A stretch of 64,000 bases of DNA from Ruthenibacterium sp. Lineage in GTDB: Bacteria > Bacillota > Clostridia > Oscillospirales > Ruminococcaceae. Numbering within the stretch: the first letter of the stretch is position 1; each line of letters opens with the position of its first letter. The position numbers and the translations under genes are program-made. A model generated the notes under the pieces. The model saw nothing but the letters and a program-made list of their open reading frames with translations, ran no database searches and was not told the origin of the DNA. Of the stretch, positions 1-9,007 are shown one piece after another. The DNA lies in assembly GCA_020025235.1 (NCBI GenBank), contig JAHHSL010000003.1:1-64000 (forward strand), given 5' to 3'.

Positions 1-741
1 CCTTCGGAACCGTCTGCACAGGCGTGGAATACCGCAGAGCGTCTGAGCGGTGCGGCGCCGGGTGTAACGGGCGATGATTCCCGCATGCTTGCCGTGCCGG
101 AAAACGGCAGACTGAGCGAAGAATATCTGCGTACGGTCATGTTTGTCGGCGATTCGCTTTCGCAGGGGTTTGCGCTGTATCCGCCCACGCGTGAGGTATC
201 GACGGTGTGCGCCTACAAGAGCACAAGCCCGAATCAGGTCATCCAGAACTTTGTCGGCCAGCGTCCCGATGGCTCCCGCATTGAAATGTGGGACGATATC
301 AAAACGCAGGCACCGGGCAGCATCTATGTTTTGTACGGTACAAATGCGCTGGTGGCGCAGTCCGACGAAGCTTTTTTGAAATATTACGGCGATCTTCTGG
401 ATATGCTGCGTCAGCGGTACCCCGATGTGCCGATCTATGTGCAGAGCATCACCCCCACCACGGCGGCACAGGGCGTAAAACAGCCCCCGCTTGAAAACGG
501 CCATATCCGCACGGTGAACAACGCAATTGCGAAAATGGCGGCGGATAAGGGCTTGTTCTATCTGGATGCACAGGAAGCCCTTGCCGATGCGGAAGGAAAT
601 CTGCGCGGGGATTATGTCGGCACCTATGACGGCATCCACATGAATCCCACCGGATATGCCGCGTGGGCGGATTATATCCTGACGCATACCGTGTACAGCG
701 AAGCAAACCGCCAGTTTGCGGTGGATGATTCCTATTCGTAA
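1..741 (+). CDS. SGNH/GDSL-family hydrolase, 5' end outside window
   Basis: The frame is open from base 1, so the true start lies upstream; the ATG at 85 is internal. Visible SGNH landmarks are block I (FVGDSLSQG, nucleophile Ser), a GTNAL segment that fits the Asn block, and the DGIHMNPTGY block carrying the catalytic Asp and His. These enzymes are esterases or lipases, often extracellular and acting on acylated glycans. The part before the domain is rich in Ala, Ser and Pro and looks like a linker, suggesting a secreted or anchored protein. Substrate cannot be read from sequence. A strong terminator follows at 781. Confidence 0.85.
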   Translation, partial: PSEPSAQAWNTAERLSGAAPGVTGDDSRMLAVPENGRLSEEYLRTVMFVGDSLSQGFALYPPTREVSTVCAYKSTSPNQVIQNFVGQRPDGSRIEMWDDIKTQAPGSIYVLYGTNALVAQSDEAFLKYYGDLLDMLRQRYPDVPIYVQSITPTTAAQGVKQPPLENGHIRTVNNAIAKMAADKGLFYLDAQEALADAEGNLRGDYVGTYDGIHMNPTGYAAWADYILTHTVYSEANRQFAVDDSYS

Positions 742-780
742 GCACTGCATAAAAAATCATATTCGGAACAAACAGCACAA

Positions 781-814
781 AGCCGCAGAGAGTTTTGCTC
801 TCTGCGGCTTTTTT
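781..814 (+). terminator. Rho-independent terminator of the SGNH hydrolase gene
   Basis: A perfect 12-bp stem (781-792 with 798-809), loop TTTTG, then a T run to 814. Confidence 0.9.
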
Positions 815-917
815 CAAAAAAGGCAGCCGGATACCCCTCGGGGGCTTCTTGAAAAGACCGGAACCGGCCGCTATAATAACGGAGTATGATTTTTACGGAT
901 AAAGGAGTATCGTAAGA

Positions 918-1766
918 TTGGAAATTTTGCTCGATGCGCTGCTTGACAGCGTAAAAATGCTGCCGTTCCTGTTTGCAGCATATCTTCTGATTGAATATGT
1001 GGAACACCGCCATTCTGAAAAAATCGAAAGTGCGCTTGCGGGCGGCGGGCAGTTCGGCTTTGTTCCGGGTTCGGTGCTGGGGCTTCTGCCGCAGTGCGGC
1101 TTTTCTGCTATGGCGGCGAATCTGTATTCCAGCAAGGTGATCACACTCGGCACACTGATTGCCGTATTTCTTTCCACTTCGGATGAAGCGGTTCCGCTTC
1201 TGATCGCAAATCCGTCGCACTGGAAATCACTTTCCATGATTCTGCTGGTAAAGCTGTGTGTGGCGCTCGCTGCGGGCTTCTGCATTGATTTTGTGTTCCG
1301 CGGGGCGATCCCGGCCGCTGTGCGCGGGGGCTATACGGGCAGCAGCGAATCGGTCGACTGTCACGAGCATGAAGAACAGGACAGCATCCTGAAGGCGGCG
1401 GTAAAGCATACCGTGCATATTTTTGTGTTCATCCTGCTGTTCAACCTTGTTCTCGGCACAGTCGTTCATCTGATCGGCGAAGAGACGGTTTCGGCATTTC
1501 TGGTACAAAGCGGGCCGCTGCAGCCGATCCTTGCGGGTCTTGTGGGGCTTGTGCCGAACTGTGCGGCTTCGGTGCTGATCACGCAGCTGTATGCGGCGGG
1601 CAGCCTTTCGTTCGGCGGCGTTGTGGCAGGGCTGTGCACAGGCGCGGGCGTCGGCCTTGCCGTGCTGTTCCGCACCAATAAAAGCGCGAAGCAGAACCTG
1701 TTCATTGTGGGGCTTCTGTATGTGCTCGGCGTTGCGGCGGGTTATATTTGCGGTTTGTTTGCATAA
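918..1766 (+). CDS. Putative heavy-metal/manganese exporter (ArsP_2-like, 10-TM type)
   Basis: A polytopic membrane protein of 282 aa. It starts at TTG 918, preceded by AAAGGAG about ten bases upstream; no ATG fits as well. The two halves each carry a similar motif, LPQCGFSAMAANLYSS (about residues 54-69) and VPNCAASVLITQLYAAG (about 213-229), with Pro and Cys in helices as expected for an inverted-repeat transporter. A central hydrophilic loop holds CHEHEEQ, possibly metal binding. This architecture matches the family annotated as putative manganese transporter or 10TM heavy-metal exporter. The metal is inference. It is a single-gene unit ended by the terminator at 1841. Confidence 0.72.
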   Translation: MEILLDALLDSVKMLPFLFAAYLLIEYVEHRHSEKIESALAGGGQFGFVPGSVLGLLPQCGFSAMAANLYSSKVITLGTLIAVFLSTSDEAVPLLIANPSHWKSLSMILLVKLCVALAAGFCIDFVFRGAIPAAVRGGYTGSSESVDCHEHEEQDSILKAAVKHTVHIFVFILLFNLVLGTVVHLIGEETVSAFLVQSGPLQPILAGLVGLVPNCAASVLITQLYAAGSLSFGGVVAGLCTGAGVGLAVLFRTNKSAKQNLFIVGLLYVLGVAAGYICGLFA

Positions 1767-1840
1767 GAAAACTTATGTGCGCCGCTGTGCCGAAATCGTG
1801 CGCAGACACGAAGAAAAACTGAAAATCGCAGCCGTTTCCG

Positions 1841-1877
1841 CAGTGCTGCCGGAATGATCCGGCAGCACTGTTTTTTT
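1841..1877 (+). terminator. Rho-independent terminator
   Basis: A 13-bp perfect stem (1841-1853 with 1858-1870), loop ATGA, followed by seven T. Confidence 0.92.
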
Positions 1878-1910
1878 ATGCATATTTTTGTGGATTTGTA
1901 CAGTATGTTA

Positions 1911-1939
1911 ATGACATTATGGAAAATTAGTGGTATAAT
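1911..1939 (+). promoter_or_regulatory. SigA-type promoter for the flavoprotein operon
   Basis: ATGACA (1911-1916), 17-bp spacer, TATAAT (1934-1939). The start codon at 2002 lies about 55 bp downstream of the predicted transcription start. Confidence 0.65.
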
Positions 1940-2001
1940 TAAACTCAATTTAAAGCCGGGATGTGAAAAAATTACATCTTTGGTATGTTGGAGGGATCGA
2001 A

Positions 2002-3444
2002 ATGCTGGATGTGGCTGTGATCGGCTGCGGAATCACCGGTGCAAATGTTGCATATCTGCTTTCGCAGTACAAGCTGAATACAGCGATACTGGAAAAAGAA
2101 AATGATGTTTCTATGGGAACAACACGCGCAAACAGTGCAATTATTCATGCGGGGTACGACCCGGAGCCGGGTACGGATATGGCCCGGCTGAATGTGCGGG
2201 GCAATGCTTTGACGCGAAAGCAGTGCGAAGCATTTGACGTAAAGTTCAATGCGATCGGAAGCCTTGTTCTGGCTTTTTCACCGGAAGAGATGAAGACCGT
2301 GCAGCATCTTTATGAAAACGGCGTCGCCAACGGCGTGCCGGGTGTGCGCATCCTGACAAAAGAGGAAACGCTGAAAATGGAGCCTGCGCTTTCGCAGGAG
2401 GTATGCGGTGCACTGTACGCGCCGAGTGCGGGTATCGTGGAACCGTGGGATCTGGCTTTGGCGCTTGCTGAAGCGGCGGTGCAGAATGGTGTAAAGCTGC
2501 ATCTGGAAACCGCGGTGACGGGCGCGGAAAAAATCGAGGGCGGCTGGCGGCTGCACACGACAAAGGGCGATATCGAAGCAAAATATGTCGTGAATGCCGC
2601 AGGCGTCGATTCCGATACCGTAGCTTCCATGGCAGGGGAACCGGGCTTTACGATTTTGCCCAACCGCGGGGAATATTACCTGCTGGATAAAAGCCAGGGC
2701 GGGCTTGTGCGCCATGTGATCTTCCAGTGCCCGAACAAGGATGGCAAGGGCGTTCTGGTATCACCGACCGTACACTATAATCTGATCGTCGGGCCGAACG
2801 CCGAACCGTGCGAGCGCGGCGATGTTTCCACGCTTGCGGATTCGCTTGCCTTTGTGCGCGAAAAAGCAGTCAAGAGCGTGCCGGGCATCAACTTCCGCGA
2901 AAACATCCGCAACTTTGCGGGTGTGCGCGCAAATTCGGATCAGGGCGATTTCATCATCGGGGAAACCGCACCCGGCTTCATCACGCTGGGCGGCATCAAG
3001 AGCCCGGGCCTTTCCAGTGCGCCGGCCATTGCCGAGGACGCCGTGCAGCTGCTGCAGAAGGCGGGACTGCAGGCGGAAAAGAAGGATACCTTCGTCTGTA
3101 CGCGGAAAAAACGCCGTTTCAATACCATGACGCCGGAACAGAAGGCGCAGGCAATCCGGGAAAACCCGCTGTACGGGCGCATCATCTGCCGCTGCGAGAC
3201 TATCACGGAGGGCGAGATCGTCGACGCGCTGCACGGGCCGATCCCGCCGCGCACGATCGACGGCGTAAAGCGCCGCTGCACATCGGGCATGGGGCGCTGT
3301 CAGGGCGGATTCTGCGGCCCGCGTGTGCATGAGATCATCGCACGGGAACTGGGAATCCCGCAGAGCGAAGTGCTCAAGGATAAGGCCGGAAGCTATATCA
3401 TAACCGGAACGACCAAGGAAGGGGGCCTGCACCGTGGAGAATAA
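2002..3444 (+). CDS. FAD-dependent oxidoreductase with BFD-like [2Fe-2S] domain (GlpA-like)
   Basis: 480 aa. The ATG at 2002 is chosen because GGAGGG (1990-1995) sits seven bases upstream; an in-frame ATG at 1963 lacks an SD. The N-terminus has a dinucleotide fold (VIGCGITG), followed by a DAO-type FAD domain. The C-terminus has a BFD-like cluster domain with Cys396, Cys398, Cys426 and Cys433 (CRC and CTSGMGRC). This is the layout of the large subunit of anaerobic glycerol-3-phosphate dehydrogenase and its clostridial relatives. It overlaps the next gene by 11 bp and heads a three-gene operon. Role inferred: oxidation of glycerol-3-phosphate or a related hydroxyacid. Confidence 0.85.
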   Translation: MLDVAVIGCGITGANVAYLLSQYKLNTAILEKENDVSMGTTRANSAIIHAGYDPEPGTDMARLNVRGNALTRKQCEAFDVKFNAIGSLVLAFSPEEMKTVQHLYENGVANGVPGVRILTKEETLKMEPALSQEVCGALYAPSAGIVEPWDLALALAEAAVQNGVKLHLETAVTGAEKIEGGWRLHTTKGDIEAKYVVNAAGVDSDTVASMAGEPGFTILPNRGEYYLLDKSQGGLVRHVIFQCPNKDGKGVLVSPTVHYNLIVGPNAEPCERGDVSTLADSLAFVREKAVKSVPGINFRENIRNFAGVRANSDQGDFIIGETAPGFITLGGIKSPGLSSAPAIAEDAVQLLQKAGLQAEKKDTFVCTRKKRRFNTMTPEQKAQAIRENPLYGRIICRCETITEGEIVDALHGPIPPRTIDGVKRRCTSGMGRCQGGFCGPRVHEIIARELGIPQSEVLKDKAGSYIITGTTKEGGLHRGE

Positions 3445-4696
3445 CCGCTATGACGTAATCGTGATCGGCGGCGGCCCCGCCGGACTTGCGGCGGCCGAAG
3501 CCGCCTATCGGGAGGGCGCAGGGCGCATCCTGATCTTAGAGCGCGACAATACGCTCGGCGGCATCCTGAACCAGTGCATCCACAACGGCTTCGGGCTGCA
3601 TTATTTCAAAGAAGAACTGACCGGCCCGGAATATGCGGGACGCTTCATTGAGCTTGTAAAGAAAACGAATGTGGAAGTAAAAACCGACACCATGGTGCTG
3701 GCGGTAACGCCGGAAAAAAAGGTGCATGCGGTCAATTCGCAGGATGGCTACATCGTGCTGGAGGCCGCTTCGGTCGTGCTGTGCATGGGCTGCCGCGAGC
3801 GTACGCGCGGCGCCATTTCGATTCCGGGTGCACGTCCCGCGGGCGTGTTCACGGCGGGCGCGGCACAGCGGTATCTCAATATCGAGGGCTATATGGTCGG
3901 CAAGCGCGTGGTGATCCTCGGTTCGGGAGATATCGGCCTGATTATGGCGCGCCGCATGACGCTGGAGGGCGCCAAGGTGCTGGCGTGTGTGGAGCTGATG
4001 CCGTATTCCGGCGGCCTGACGCGCAATATCGTACAGTGTCTCAACGATTTTGATATTCCGCTGTACCTGTCGCATACCGTTACGAAAATCGAAGGCGACG
4101 GACGTGTTTCGGGCGTTGTGGTGCAGAAAGTTGACGAGCGCCGCCGGCCGATCCCCGGCACGGAGATGCATTTCGACTGCGATACGCTGCTTTTGAGCGT
4201 CGGCCTGATCCCGGAAAACGAGCTTTCCAACGGCGCGGGCGTGGACATGGACCGCCGCCACAGCGGTCCCATGGTATACGAAAACATGGAGACGAGCGTG
4301 CCGGGCATTTTTGCGGCGGGCAACGTGGTGCATGTGCATGATCTGGTGGACTTCGTCACCGGAGAAAGCCAGCGCGCGGGCGCGGCGGCTGCACGCTTTG
4401 CAAAAAACGGCCCCGCCCCCGAAGGGCGTATTATTGAAGTGGAAAACGGCGATGGCGTCAGCTACACTGTGCCCGGAAAGATCCGCCTTGCAAACGTGGA
4501 AAAAAACGTGGGGATCTTTTTCCGCGTGAACCGCGTGTGCGGTGCATCGACGATCCTGGTGACGAGCGGCGGCGAAAAGATCGCTTCGTTCCGGCGCGAG
4601 CATCTGGCTCCGGGTGAAATGGAGCAGATCAACGTGCCCAAGGTACTGCTGGAAAAGGCGGACGGAACGATCACGGTCAGCGTGGAGGAGGCATAA
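3434..4696 (+). CDS. NAD(P)/FAD-dependent oxidoreductase (GlpB-like partner)
   Basis: 420 aa from GTG 3434, with AAGGAAGGGGG upstream and an 11-bp overlap with the preceding gene, implying translational coupling. Two dinucleotide-binding folds are visible: GGGPAGLAAAEAA near the N-terminus and LGSGDIGLIMARR near residue 160. A GCRERTRG segment and a C-terminal ATG-type FAD motif (PGIFAAGNVVHVHD) also occur. These mark the pyridine nucleotide-disulfide oxidoreductase superfamily. It is always expected beside a GlpA-like and a DUF1667 protein in clostridial clusters. It probably passes electrons from the GlpA-like dehydrogenase to a carrier. Confidence 0.85.
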   Translation: MENNRYDVIVIGGGPAGLAAAEAAYREGAGRILILERDNTLGGILNQCIHNGFGLHYFKEELTGPEYAGRFIELVKKTNVEVKTDTMVLAVTPEKKVHAVNSQDGYIVLEAASVVLCMGCRERTRGAISIPGARPAGVFTAGAAQRYLNIEGYMVGKRVVILGSGDIGLIMARRMTLEGAKVLACVELMPYSGGLTRNIVQCLNDFDIPLYLSHTVTKIEGDGRVSGVVVQKVDERRRPIPGTEMHFDCDTLLLSVGLIPENELSNGAGVDMDRRHSGPMVYENMETSVPGIFAAGNVVHVHDLVDFVTGESQRAGAAAARFAKNGPAPEGRIIEVENGDGVSYTVPGKIRLANVEKNVGIFFRVNRVCGASTILVTSGGEKIASFRREHLAPGEMEQINVPKVLLEKADGTITVSVEEA

Positions 4697-4700
4697 AGCT

Positions 4701-5051
4701 ATGGCAAATCTGATTTGTATCGTATGCCCGAAGGGCTGTCATCTGACGGTGGACGAAGAAACGCTTGCCGTAAAAGGCAACAGCTGTCCGCGCGGCGCCG
4801 AATACGGAAAGAATGAACTGACGCATCCGGTTCGCGTGGTGACAAGCACGGTGCGGGTAGAGGACGCATTTATCCGCCGCTGCCCGGTCAAGACCAAGGG
4901 CAGTGTGCCGAAAGAAAAGATGTTCGACGTTATGGCGGCGCTGGACGACGTGTGCCTGCATGCGCCGGTGCATGTCGGCGACGTGGTGGTGCCGGATGTC
5001 TGCGGGACGGGCATTGACGTGGTCGCGGCGCGCGAACTGCCGAAAGAATAA
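4701..5051 (+). CDS. DUF1667 iron-sulfur protein, third subunit of the flavoprotein complex
   Basis: 116 aa. The ATG at 4701 is four bases after the preceding stop, with GTGGAGGAG before it. Cys6, Cys9, Cys13 and Cys29 (CIVCPKGC and SCPRG) form a probable [4Fe-4S] site at the N-terminus, and the DUF1667 core follows (NELTHPVRVVTSTVRV). In Firmicutes this small protein is found with the two flavoproteins upstream and is taken to be an electron-transfer subunit. No membrane anchor is visible, so the complex may be soluble or attach through another protein. Confidence 0.82.
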   Translation: MANLICIVCPKGCHLTVDEETLAVKGNSCPRGAEYGKNELTHPVRVVTSTVRVEDAFIRRCPVKTKGSVPKEKMFDVMAALDDVCLHAPVHVGDVVVPDVCGTGIDVVAARELPKE

Positions 5052-5085
5052 AACACAGACGCCGGAACACAGCTTCCGGCTGCAT

Positions 5086-5127
5086 AAAAAAGGGGATAAC
5101 GGACAAACTGTCCGTTATCCCTTTTTT
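5086..5127. terminator. Bidirectional terminator between convergent genes
   Basis: A near-perfect stem of about 19 bp (5086-5105 with 5109-5127), three-base loop, A tract on the left and T tract on the right. It serves the operon to the left and the AAA gene on the minus strand. Confidence 0.93.
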
Positions 5128-5159
5128 GGTTATGAACTTTGTGCCGAGAGCAAAAGCAC

Positions 5160-7301
5160 TTATTCCTCCAGCTCGAAATCGGCGGGGAGCAGCAGGGAAA
5201 GGTCGGCGTCCGGCTCTGCTGCAAGGCGGCGTGCCTGATTGAGAACCGCTTCCTCCACCTTGTTGCGCGCAAGGCGGCCGTTTCCGGCGTCGCGGGCGCG
5301 GGTGGCCTGCACCTGTTCAAAATACGCAAGCAGCGGTTCGCGGCAGGCGTCGTCGAACCGGTAGCCCTTGCCGGAAGCCTGAAGCTCTGCGATGCGGAAC
5401 AGCTCTTCGCCGGAATAATCGGGAAATTCGATGATATTCGGGAACCGGCTTTTCAGGCCGCTGTTGGAGGTGAGGAACTGTTCCATTTCGCGGGAATATC
5501 CGGCGAGAATGACGATCAGGTCGTCACGGTGATCCTCCATGCCTTTCACAAGGGTGTCAATGGCCTCAAGACCGAAGCTGTCATCCTTGCCGCGGTACAG
5601 ACTGTACGCTTCGTCGATGAAAAGAACGCCGCCGAGTGCGGACTGGATCACCTGCGTCGTCAGGGGTGCGGTGTGCCCGACATAGCGCCCGACAAGATCG
5701 GCGCGCGTCACTTCGACAAGCTGCCCGCCGGAAAGAACGCCGATCGCTTTCAGATAGCGGCTGATCAGGCGTGCAATGGTCGTTTTGCCCGTGCCGGGGT
5801 TGCCGGTGAAGATCATATGCATCGAAACGCGCGCGGTTTTCAGCCCGGCTTCACGGCGGCGCTTCTGCACGGCATAGTGTCCTTCCAGGCTCAGGATGTA
5901 ATCCTTGATCTCGTCCAGACCCACAATGCGGGAAAGCTCGGTTTTCACGGCTTCCAGCTCGCCCTGATAGGCGGGCGGCAGCAGCGCGTCAAGCGCATGA
6001 TCCGTTTCGCCGAAGCGCACATGCACCGTGCCGTCCGCAGCGGTCAGTGCGGCGGATTCGGGCGTTTTGTCGTTTTCCAGACAATACTGCGCCAGTGCGC
6101 GGTAGATGCGTTCAAAAAAGCCCAGCACGCTGCCCGCGCCCTGTTCGGAATGTCCGCCGCTTTCGCAGGCAAGCTTCAGCACATCGTCCGAAGCGGTGAC
6201 GGTAAGCCCCAGCGATTTTTTTGCCTTTTCCGAAAGAGTATCCAGTTCGCGTGCGGCGATTTCCCGCAGCGCTTCGCCGCACAGCGGGGCGGTTTCGCAC
6301 AGATCGCCCAAAGCGGTGACAAACGGAGCGCCGAAGCAGTCGGCAAGCTTTGCGGCGGGGCGGCGGCTCATGAAAACAAGATATTTGTTCTTCACTTCCA
6401 GCGCGCCCACCGCGTTGGTGACAAGTGCCGTGCCCGCTTCGATCAGGCGGCCGTTCTGCAGCACATAGCGTCCGGCAAGCGGGCTTTTGCCTGCCATGAC
6501 AAGCGAGGCAAGCACCGTGAGAAAAGCGGGGTGACACTGTTCATAGTGCTCGAACACAAGCAGGATGTTCGGGCCGGCAAGCGCGGCGTACAGATCCTGC
6601 AGGAATAATTTTTCCTCGGCGGCGGTGGGGTACAGCGAAAGATCCATCCAGCTGATTTCACCGCTGCGGAATACCTGCCGTTCGGCAAGCTCTTTTGCCG
6701 CGGCGGAAAGGCTCATGTGGCGGCCGGTGTCCTCGGGGCCGGTGACGAAGAACGCGGCGCGGTCTGCCCCCATGACAACGGGACGCTTGAGCGCGATCAC
6801 AAGACTTTTGAGAAAATCTTCCTGCCCGAGGATCTGCTTGGACAGAATTTCGCTCAGACCGGAAAACTGTTCGGCAGAAAGTGCGGAAAAGCAATCGGGC
6901 GCACTTGCGGCCTTGCGTGCGGGCGGTGCGGAAAGGTTCTGCACGGCGGGGGAATCCAGCTCCGATTCAATGCGGCGGATATCGCTCAGCGCGTTCTGGC
7001 TCAGCGATTCGATTTCCTTGCGCTGCGCTTCGATCAGGCTGTCCAGTTCTTTTTGGGCGCGCATTGCATTATACAGATGTGCAGACGGATCTGCGGGCTT
7101 TTCGGCTGCCCGCCGTTTTGCCGCGCGGCCGTGCTTTTGCACCAGCTTTTCCCGCTGGAGCTGTGCGCGTGTTTTGGCAGGGGACGGTTCGGGTTCCAGC
7201 ACAAGCTGCGGCGTGCTGCTTTCTTCTTCGGAAAGCGGATTTTTATGCAGTGTGCGGGAACCGAACAGATTGTTCAGAAGATCATCGATTTCGTTTTTCA
7301 T
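5160..7301 (-). CDS. AAA+ ATPase: degenerate Clp-like module plus CbbX/SpoVK-type module
   Basis: 713 aa. Residues 1-150 are charged and probably disordered or coiled. Residues about 155-310 resemble a Clp-type AAA domain but have lost catalysis: the Walker A position reads GPEDTGRH (188-195) and the Walker B position LLVFEHYE. Residues about 455-690 are a complete CbbX/CfxQ-type AAA domain with GNPGTGKT (500-507), VLFIDEA (559-565) and an SRF arginine-finger candidate. That domain type is found in SpoVK, rubisco activase CbbX and EccA. Function is probably protein remodelling; the sporulation link is inference. It is a single gene, sharing the terminator at 5086. Confidence 0.8.
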   Translation of the reverse strand: MKNEIDDLLNNLFGSRTLHKNPLSEEESSTPQLVLEPEPSPAKTRAQLQREKLVQKHGRAAKRRAAEKPADPSAHLYNAMRAQKELDSLIEAQRKEIESLSQNALSDIRRIESELDSPAVQNLSAPPARKAASAPDCFSALSAEQFSGLSEILSKQILGQEDFLKSLVIALKRPVVMGADRAAFFVTGPEDTGRHMSLSAAAKELAERQVFRSGEISWMDLSLYPTAAEEKLFLQDLYAALAGPNILLVFEHYEQCHPAFLTVLASLVMAGKSPLAGRYVLQNGRLIEAGTALVTNAVGALEVKNKYLVFMSRRPAAKLADCFGAPFVTALGDLCETAPLCGEALREIAARELDTLSEKAKKSLGLTVTASDDVLKLACESGGHSEQGAGSVLGFFERIYRALAQYCLENDKTPESAALTAADGTVHVRFGETDHALDALLPPAYQGELEAVKTELSRIVGLDEIKDYILSLEGHYAVQKRRREAGLKTARVSMHMIFTGNPGTGKTTIARLISRYLKAIGVLSGGQLVEVTRADLVGRYVGHTAPLTTQVIQSALGGVLFIDEAYSLYRGKDDSFGLEAIDTLVKGMEDHRDDLIVILAGYSREMEQFLTSNSGLKSRFPNIIEFPDYSGEELFRIAELQASGKGYRFDDACREPLLAYFEQVQATRARDAGNGRLARNKVEEAVLNQARRLAAEPDADLSLLLPADFELEE

Positions 7302-7446
7302 GCTTTACCTCCCGTTTGCCGTGCGGCGTCGGATGTCTTTAACGGTATTGTATCATGCAGGGCGCAAGCGCGCTACTGCAAAGCGCGTTTTTTTGAAAAT
7401 TTTTGTGCAAAGAAGCCGTTTGCGCGTGTGCAGGACGAACCTGCTT

Positions 7447-7476
7447 TTGACATATCATGTGCAATCTTAGCACAAT
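7447..7476 (+). promoter_or_regulatory. Candidate nagA promoter
   Basis: TTGACA (7447-7452), 18-bp spacer, CACAAT (7471-7476). A second possible -10, TATGAT, is at 7521-7526 but has no good -35. Confidence 0.35.
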
Positions 7477-7587
7477 GTACTTTTTTTGTAAAAAGCATAG
7501 CTGTCTTTGCAAAAAAATGCTATGATAGAGACAGACACAATACAGCGCTGCAAAGGGCGCTTGATAACGATAAAGGAGTGTTCCAAC

Positions 7588-8718
7588 ATGATTCTTAAAA
7601 ATGGTCTTGTGTTCACGGAAGAAGCCCGCTTCGTGCAGGCAGACGTCGAAATCAAAGACGGAAAAATTGCCAAGGTTGCACCGGCAGGTTCGCTGGAAGG
7701 CCCCGACGCAGTAGACGTCACCGGCAAGTATGTCACCCCAGGCTTTGTGGATATCCACATTCACGGCTCGAAAGGTTCGGATTTCTGCGATGCAGGCGCC
7801 GAGCACATCGAAACTATGGCAAAATACCTCGGAAGCGTCGGCGTAACGAGCTTCTGCGGCACCACCATGGCATTTGACGAGCCGATCCTTTCCAATATCT
7901 TTGATATCGCAAAGCCGTACATCAACAAGGAAACCGGCGATGCCGTCCTGCGCGGCATCAACATGGAAGGCCCGTTCTTCAGCAAGGCAAAGAAGGGCGC
8001 ACAGGCTGAAAAGTACATCGTCGATCCGGATATCGGCATGTTCAACCGCCTGTATGATCGTTCCGGCAAATCGATCAAGCTGATCGACGTCGCACCGGAA
8101 CTGCCGGGTGCTGTTCCTTTCATCAAAGAAGCAAGCAGCAAGTGCGTTGTTTCCATTGCACATACCACGGCAAATTACGAAGAATCCAAGGATGCGTTCG
8201 ATTCCGGCGCAACCCATGTCACGCATCTGTTCAACGCAATGCCCCCGCTCAACCACCGCGATCCCGGTGTTGTCGGTGCGGCAAGCGATTACGCAAAGCA
8301 CGTTGAAATGATCTCCGACGGCATCCACCTGAATCCGGCAGTCGTGCGCATCGTGTTCCGTCTGTTCGGACCGGAGCGCGTGTGCCTCATCAGCGACTCC
8401 ATGCGTGCAGCAGGCATGCCCAACGGCGTGTATTCGCTGGGCGGCCAGACCGTTTACATGACGGACGGCAAGGCAACGCTGGAAGACGGCACCATTGCCG
8501 GCAGCGCAACCTGCCTTGCAGAATGCTTCCGCCGTGCAGTCAGCTTCGGTGTTCCTCTGGAAACCGCACTGCGCGCAGCAACCATCAACCCCGCACAGGC
8601 AATCGGCCTGTTCGACGAGCTGGGCAGCATCACAGAAGGCAAGCGTGCCGACGTTCTGGTTCTGGACGACAAGCTGCAGCCTGAAAAGATCTTCATCGGC
8701 GGCGTAGAAAAGAAGTAA
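7588..8718 (+). CDS. nagA: N-acetylglucosamine-6-phosphate deacetylase
   Basis: 376 aa, the usual length. ATG 7588 follows AAAGGAG; upstream in-frame codons lack an SD. Amidohydrolase landmarks are HIHG (His57, His59), the metal-ligand Glu in NMEGPF, the His in AHTTA, THLFNAMPP, the substrate-binding SDGIHLNP stretch and the catalytic Asp in LISDSMRAAG. It removes acetate from GlcNAc-6-P to give glucosamine-6-P for glycolysis or wall recycling. No nagB or PTS gene is adjacent, so those genes must lie elsewhere. Confidence 0.95.
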   Translation: MILKNGLVFTEEARFVQADVEIKDGKIAKVAPAGSLEGPDAVDVTGKYVTPGFVDIHIHGSKGSDFCDAGAEHIETMAKYLGSVGVTSFCGTTMAFDEPILSNIFDIAKPYINKETGDAVLRGINMEGPFFSKAKKGAQAEKYIVDPDIGMFNRLYDRSGKSIKLIDVAPELPGAVPFIKEASSKCVVSIAHTTANYEESKDAFDSGATHVTHLFNAMPPLNHRDPGVVGAASDYAKHVEMISDGIHLNPAVVRIVFRLFGPERVCLISDSMRAAGMPNGVYSLGGQTVYMTDGKATLEDGTIAGSATCLAECFRRAVSFGVPLETALRAATINPAQAIGLFDELGSITEGKRADVLVLDDKLQPEKIFIGGVEKK

Positions 8719-8765
8719 GCGCTGATAAGCGCCGCTTTTTCATGCCGGCTGGCAGAAAGAAAAAC

Positions 8766-8804
8766 AAAGACCGTGCGCGGAGCAGATCCGTGCACGGTCT
8801 TTTT
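8766..8804 (+). terminator. Terminator of nagA
   Basis: An 11-bp outer stem (8766-8776 with 8792-8802) extended by an inner GCGG/CCGT pairing, then a T run. A smaller hairpin (GCGCT/AGCGC) precedes it near 8719-8733. Confidence 0.88.
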
Positions 8805-8941
8805 CTGTAAAAACGATATTCGTGCCGTTCTGCAAAACAAACCGGGAAGCCCGGCCCTGTGCCGCCCCATAAAAGACGCACCCGGCAGAACAAGGTGCGC
8901 GAACAAAATTCCGCAGAACACAAATGGCACAGCGCAAAACA

Positions 8942-8978
8942 AAAAACAGGCCTCCGGCACAGCCGGAAGCCTGTTTTT
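8942..8978 (-). terminator. Terminator of the aldolase gene
   Basis: A 17-bp stem with one mismatch (8942-8958 with 8962-8978), flanked by A and T tracts; in the right place for the minus-strand gene ending at 9008. Confidence 0.88.
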
Positions 8979-9007
8979 GCAGCGGAGCAAAATCCGCGGA
9001 TGATCGT

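Noticed and set aside
5139..6608. A 489-codon plus-strand open frame
   Set aside because: Antisense to the AAA gene, no SD, runs through the strong terminator side of the upstream operon.
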